Shown here one piece after another: positions 17,656 through 20,596 of a stretch of DNA of 20,596 nucleotides (positions are counted from its first letter, which is position 1; each line of letters begins with the position of its first letter). This DNA comes from Nemertoderma westbladi. Lineage: Eukaryota; Xenacoelomorpha; Nemertodermatida; Nemertodermatidae. The position numbers and the translations under genes were made by a program. The DNA lies in NCBI GenBank assembly GCA_032718475.1, contig JAUCBJ010001722.1, forward strand, positions 1-20,596. The letters are read 5' to 3'. The notes beneath the pieces are model-generated. The model was not told where the DNA came from. It did not search any database and saw only the letters and a program-made list of their open reading frames with translations.

Positions 17656-20596
17656 CGCAGTCCAGTAGTTCCCTGACAGCCAGTTCAGTTTCTGTTGAAT
17701 TTGTTAAAGGTGGTATGAGTAAACATAAAACTGCTTTAATTGACTCAGGTTCAGAAATTAGTTTAATTCCGAATGATGACCAATTGTTATCATTTGCAAC
17801 AGAAACTCGCTGTGGAGATAGAACACTTAGGGCATTGGTTGGAAATCCATTTCAAATATTAGGATATGCAATGCTGGAATTTAAACTTGGTGGGAAACTT
17901 TGTAATCACTGGTTCGGTATTATTGATTCAAATCGTTTCGGTGTTACTATTGGCAGAGATATATTGTATAAATGTGGAGCAATTATCGACTTTGGGTTAT
18001 CCCGAATTAGTTTACCTGCAGAAACTGCTTCAATTAAAAAGGAACTTTCGAAAGAAGACTTTTTATCTCAGTTCAGCCTACCGGCTCATTGGAATGAGAA
18101 TGAAAGACGTAGACTTTCACAATTACTGTGGAAATACTCTGATGCCTTTAGTAATTCTCCAGAAGATATAGGATGTTATAAACATGCCGAACTTAATTTT
18201 GAGACTAGAGATCATACTCCGATATTTCAACGTGCTTATAGGCGGAGTGCAGTTGAGGAGAAAGAAATCATGGAACATGTCACAACAATGTTGGATATGA
18301 AAGTGATAGAGCCTAGTAAATCACCATGGGCTTTCCCAGCCCTGTTGGCTCCTAAGCCAGGAGGAAAAAAGAGATTTTGTGTGAACTATTCAAAACTTAA
18401 TGAACTCATTGACCATGACCAATATCCTTTACCACGCATAGCGGATATAATCGACCAATTATCAGGTTGTCCAGTTGTTAGTACATTGGATTTACAATCA
18501 GCCTATTGGCAAATTAAGATCAATCCTGAAGTTCGCCCCAAAACTGCCTTTCAAGCAGGAAATGGATTTTACCAATTTACAAGAGCACCATATGGCATTC
18601 ACCTCTGTCCTCCATTGTTTCAAAGAGAGATACGTCAAACTGTTAGAAAAACAGATGAATACCTACCAGAAAGTTCAAGGAAATTACCTGATCCATATTT
18701 AGACGATATTGTAGTTCCATCAACTAATGTTCCTGAACATATTGATATGCTGGAAAATATTTTCTCGAGATTAATCGAAGATGGATGGAAACTAAACCCA
18801 AGAAAATGTTCGTTTGGAAAACAATCAATAAAAATATTTGGATTTATATTTGAAAATGGCCTAATGAAGACGGATCCGGAGAAGATTCAGGGTATTCTGA
18901 ATTATAACGAACCTAAAACACCAAAACAATTACAGACGTTCACTGGTATGTGCGGTTACTATTCACAATTTATTCATAATTATGCAACTATTGTGGCACC
19001 ACTCTATACAGCTCAAACTTTACCATCAAATAAGTTTAAATTTAATGATGAATGCAAACGAGGATTTTCCCATTTGAAAGCATGTTTAAAGGATGAAAAC
19101 ATGGTATTGCGTTTGCCAGACTTTGAGGCCCCATTTGTCTTAGAAATAGATGCAAGTTCAGTGGGGATTGGAGCTGTATTATGTCAACCAATAATTGATG
19201 AAAGACCCATAGCGTATGCTTCTCATAAACTGACTCCAACAGAAAAAAGATACTCCACAACAGATAGGGAATTTTTGGCTTTGAAATGGGCCGTGCATAA
19301 ATTTCATACGTACCTGCATGGAAGACCATTTAAAGTAATAACTGATCACAAGCCCTTAATAGCTCTTGTATTTAGGGGGAGTAATTGTTATAGTGACAGA
19401 CAAGCACGTTGGAGGGAAACTCTAAGCCGATATGATTTTGAAATTATATATCGGAAGGGTGAAGATAATACTGTAGCTGATGCACTTAGCCGCTCGTATT
19501 TTGATCTCAATTTAAATGCAACAGCCCCCGAATATATCCCATCAGATAAAGCTCAATGTGCAGCAATTAGCATTTGTCTGAATTCCAATTGGGTCAAAAG
19601 ACAATCTGAAGATAAAGATATTAAAACTTTGATAGATTCCAAACAAATACCTCCAAATTATACTATTACAGATGGTATTTTATATTATTTTGGACGAGTA
19701 GTAATTCCAGAAAATGAGATTAATAATATTATTGGTAAATATCATAGTTTAGGGCACTTTAGTGTCAAAAAGACAAGACTGAGTATCCTTACAGGTGGTT
19801 TATGGTGCAAAAATCTTTGGAAACGGGTACATTCGGCTGTTGAAAACTGCCGCACTTGTGCTTCACAAAAAGGTTATCGGCAATTTCATCCGGTAACTTT
19901 AACATTACCAACCGGACCAGCGCTATTGCCGTTTGAATTTGCCGCTATTGATATAGTGGGTCCATTACCAACACAGCGTTCGGGTTATACTCATGTACTA
20001 ACCATAATAGATCATGCAACACGATTCTTAGTTGCGACTCCTCTCATTAAAACTGATGCATCTACTGTCGCCAAAGCTTTTCTCGACAACTGGGTTTTTC
20101 ATTGGGGTCCACCGCGCGTTTTACTTTCTGATCGAGGTTCGAATTTTTTGGCGGAAATATTTAAGAATATTGTTTCTAAACATGACATTTCCAGACGAAA
20201 AACAACATCATATCATCCCCAGGGGAATGCGATTTGTGAGAGGGTGCATCGGACATTGAATGATCGCTTGAGATGTATGGGTGGACCTTGGCTCGATAAA
20301 CTTCAGGAAGCGGTGTATGACATTAATAGAACCCACAATGATGCTCTAGGATCTTCTCCATTGGAAATGGTATCGGGTAGATCTAAACAACCACCATTAA
20401 CTGATTGGCCCTCTGAGGATAAACAAGTTACAGCAAAACCCCATATAGGAGATCAGGTCTTAGTGCGAACGAGAGGAATTTGCAATAAACTGAGTCCAAG
20501 ATTTTCAAATCCAGGAGTTGTTGCAGGGAGGCCATTTGAGCAAGTAGTACTTTTAGCTGACGGTAGATCCATAAATATTCGAGATTGTAAAATTAT
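17622..20596 (+). CDS. pol: Gypsy Pol polyprotein (protease, RT, RNase H, integrase), 3' end off window
   Basis: The frame is open for 991 codons from the frameshift site to the window edge. Residues count from 17622. Protease: LIDSGSEISLIP, catalytic D at residue 41. Reverse transcriptase: about 225-400, with STLDLQSAYWQ (D290) and the catalytic YLDD (D361, D362); the segment PYGIHLCPPLFQR departs from the usual gypsy wording. RNase H: EIDAS (D510), TDRE (E550), TDHKPL and VADALSR (D620). Integrase: HHCC zinc finger (H708, H712, C743, C746) and core D777, D837, E873 with 35 residues between the last two. A GPF/Y-like tail with LSPRFSNPG follows from about 956. The order PR-RT-RH-IN is that of Ty3/gypsy. 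No stop or missing catalytic residue is visible, so this copy may be active. Confidence 0.95.
17636..17681 (+). promoter_or_regulatory. Frameshift-stimulating stem-loop
   Basis: GGCTGTCAGGGA (17636-17647) and TCCCTGACAGCC (17670-17681) make a perfect 12-bp stem with a 22-nt loop, 7 nt after the slippery heptamer. The gag stop lies in the loop. The loop bases GAACT (17649-17653) could pair with AGTTC (17682-17686), but the linker lengths do not suit a classic H-type pseudoknot, so a plain hairpin is more likely. Confidence 0.85.

Noticed and set aside
17649-17686. H-type pseudoknot at the frameshift site
   Set aside because: Five loop bases can pair with the five bases after the stem, but no linker remains to cross the 12-bp stem, so the geometry is unfavourable. 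The plain stem-loop is kept instead.
17866-20259. Short frames in other registers within pol
   Set aside because: The uninterrupted -1 frame with protease, RT, RNase H and integrase motifs explains this region fully.

Overview
The window looks like repeat-rich, non-coding chromatin from a eukaryote, most likely an animal. The evidence is two families of LTR retrotransposon, two long tandem-repeat arrays, a short inverted-repeat transposon and a patch of degenerate CCCTAA/TTAGGG-like sequence. Nothing looks bacterial: there are no operons or Shine-Dalgarno-led genes. The species cannot be named from this sequence, and no host gene was recognised.

Layout, left to right. (1) 1-2250, minus strand: the 5' part of an LTR element that encodes only a Gag-like protein in what can be seen. 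It has a coiled-coil Gag segment (1-646), an N-terminal Gag ORF (522-1268), a leader with four GTGATAGAA boxes (1269-1419), an LTR (1420-1941), and then a G-run (C-run on +) and hairpins that look like the 3' end of another copy (1942-2250). (2) 2252-4859: about 90 copies of a 29-bp AT-rich satellite with 12-unit higher-order structure. (3) 4860-5550: AT-rich spacer with a run of 15 G. (4) 5551-13431: about 140 copies of a 57-bp satellite carrying a TCGCGA-TCT-TCGCGA dyad, with 48-bp variants. (5) 13484-13759: a 276-bp MITE-like element with 58-bp terminal inverted repeats. (6) 13877-13943: degenerate telomere-like repeat abutting the next LTR. (7) 13944-16738, minus strand: the 3' part of a second, diverged copy of the Gag-only family (LTR, polypurine tract, conserved hairpins, long 3' region, Gag with three CCHC knuckles). 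(8) 16739-20596, plus strand: a Ty3/gypsy (Metaviridae) retrotransposon inserted into that Gag gene. It has a 169-bp 5' LTR, a primer-binding site, gag, a textbook -1 frameshift signal, and a pol frame that stays open to the window edge through protease, RT, RNase H and integrase.

How the parts relate. The gypsy element looks young and potentially functional: every frame seen is intact and the frameshift site is perfect. The minus-strand family has Gag but no visible pol, so it would have to borrow reverse transcriptase and integrase from another element. Its RNA shows unusual conserved structure: hairpins beside the polypurine tract, a hairpin at the LTR 3' end, and a leader box complementary to a site inside its own LTR, which suggests a Tf1-like self-primed start of reverse transcription. 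These points are the best candidates for something undescribed. The very long open frames across the 57-bp satellite are by-products of a repeat length divisible by three and are not annotated as genes.
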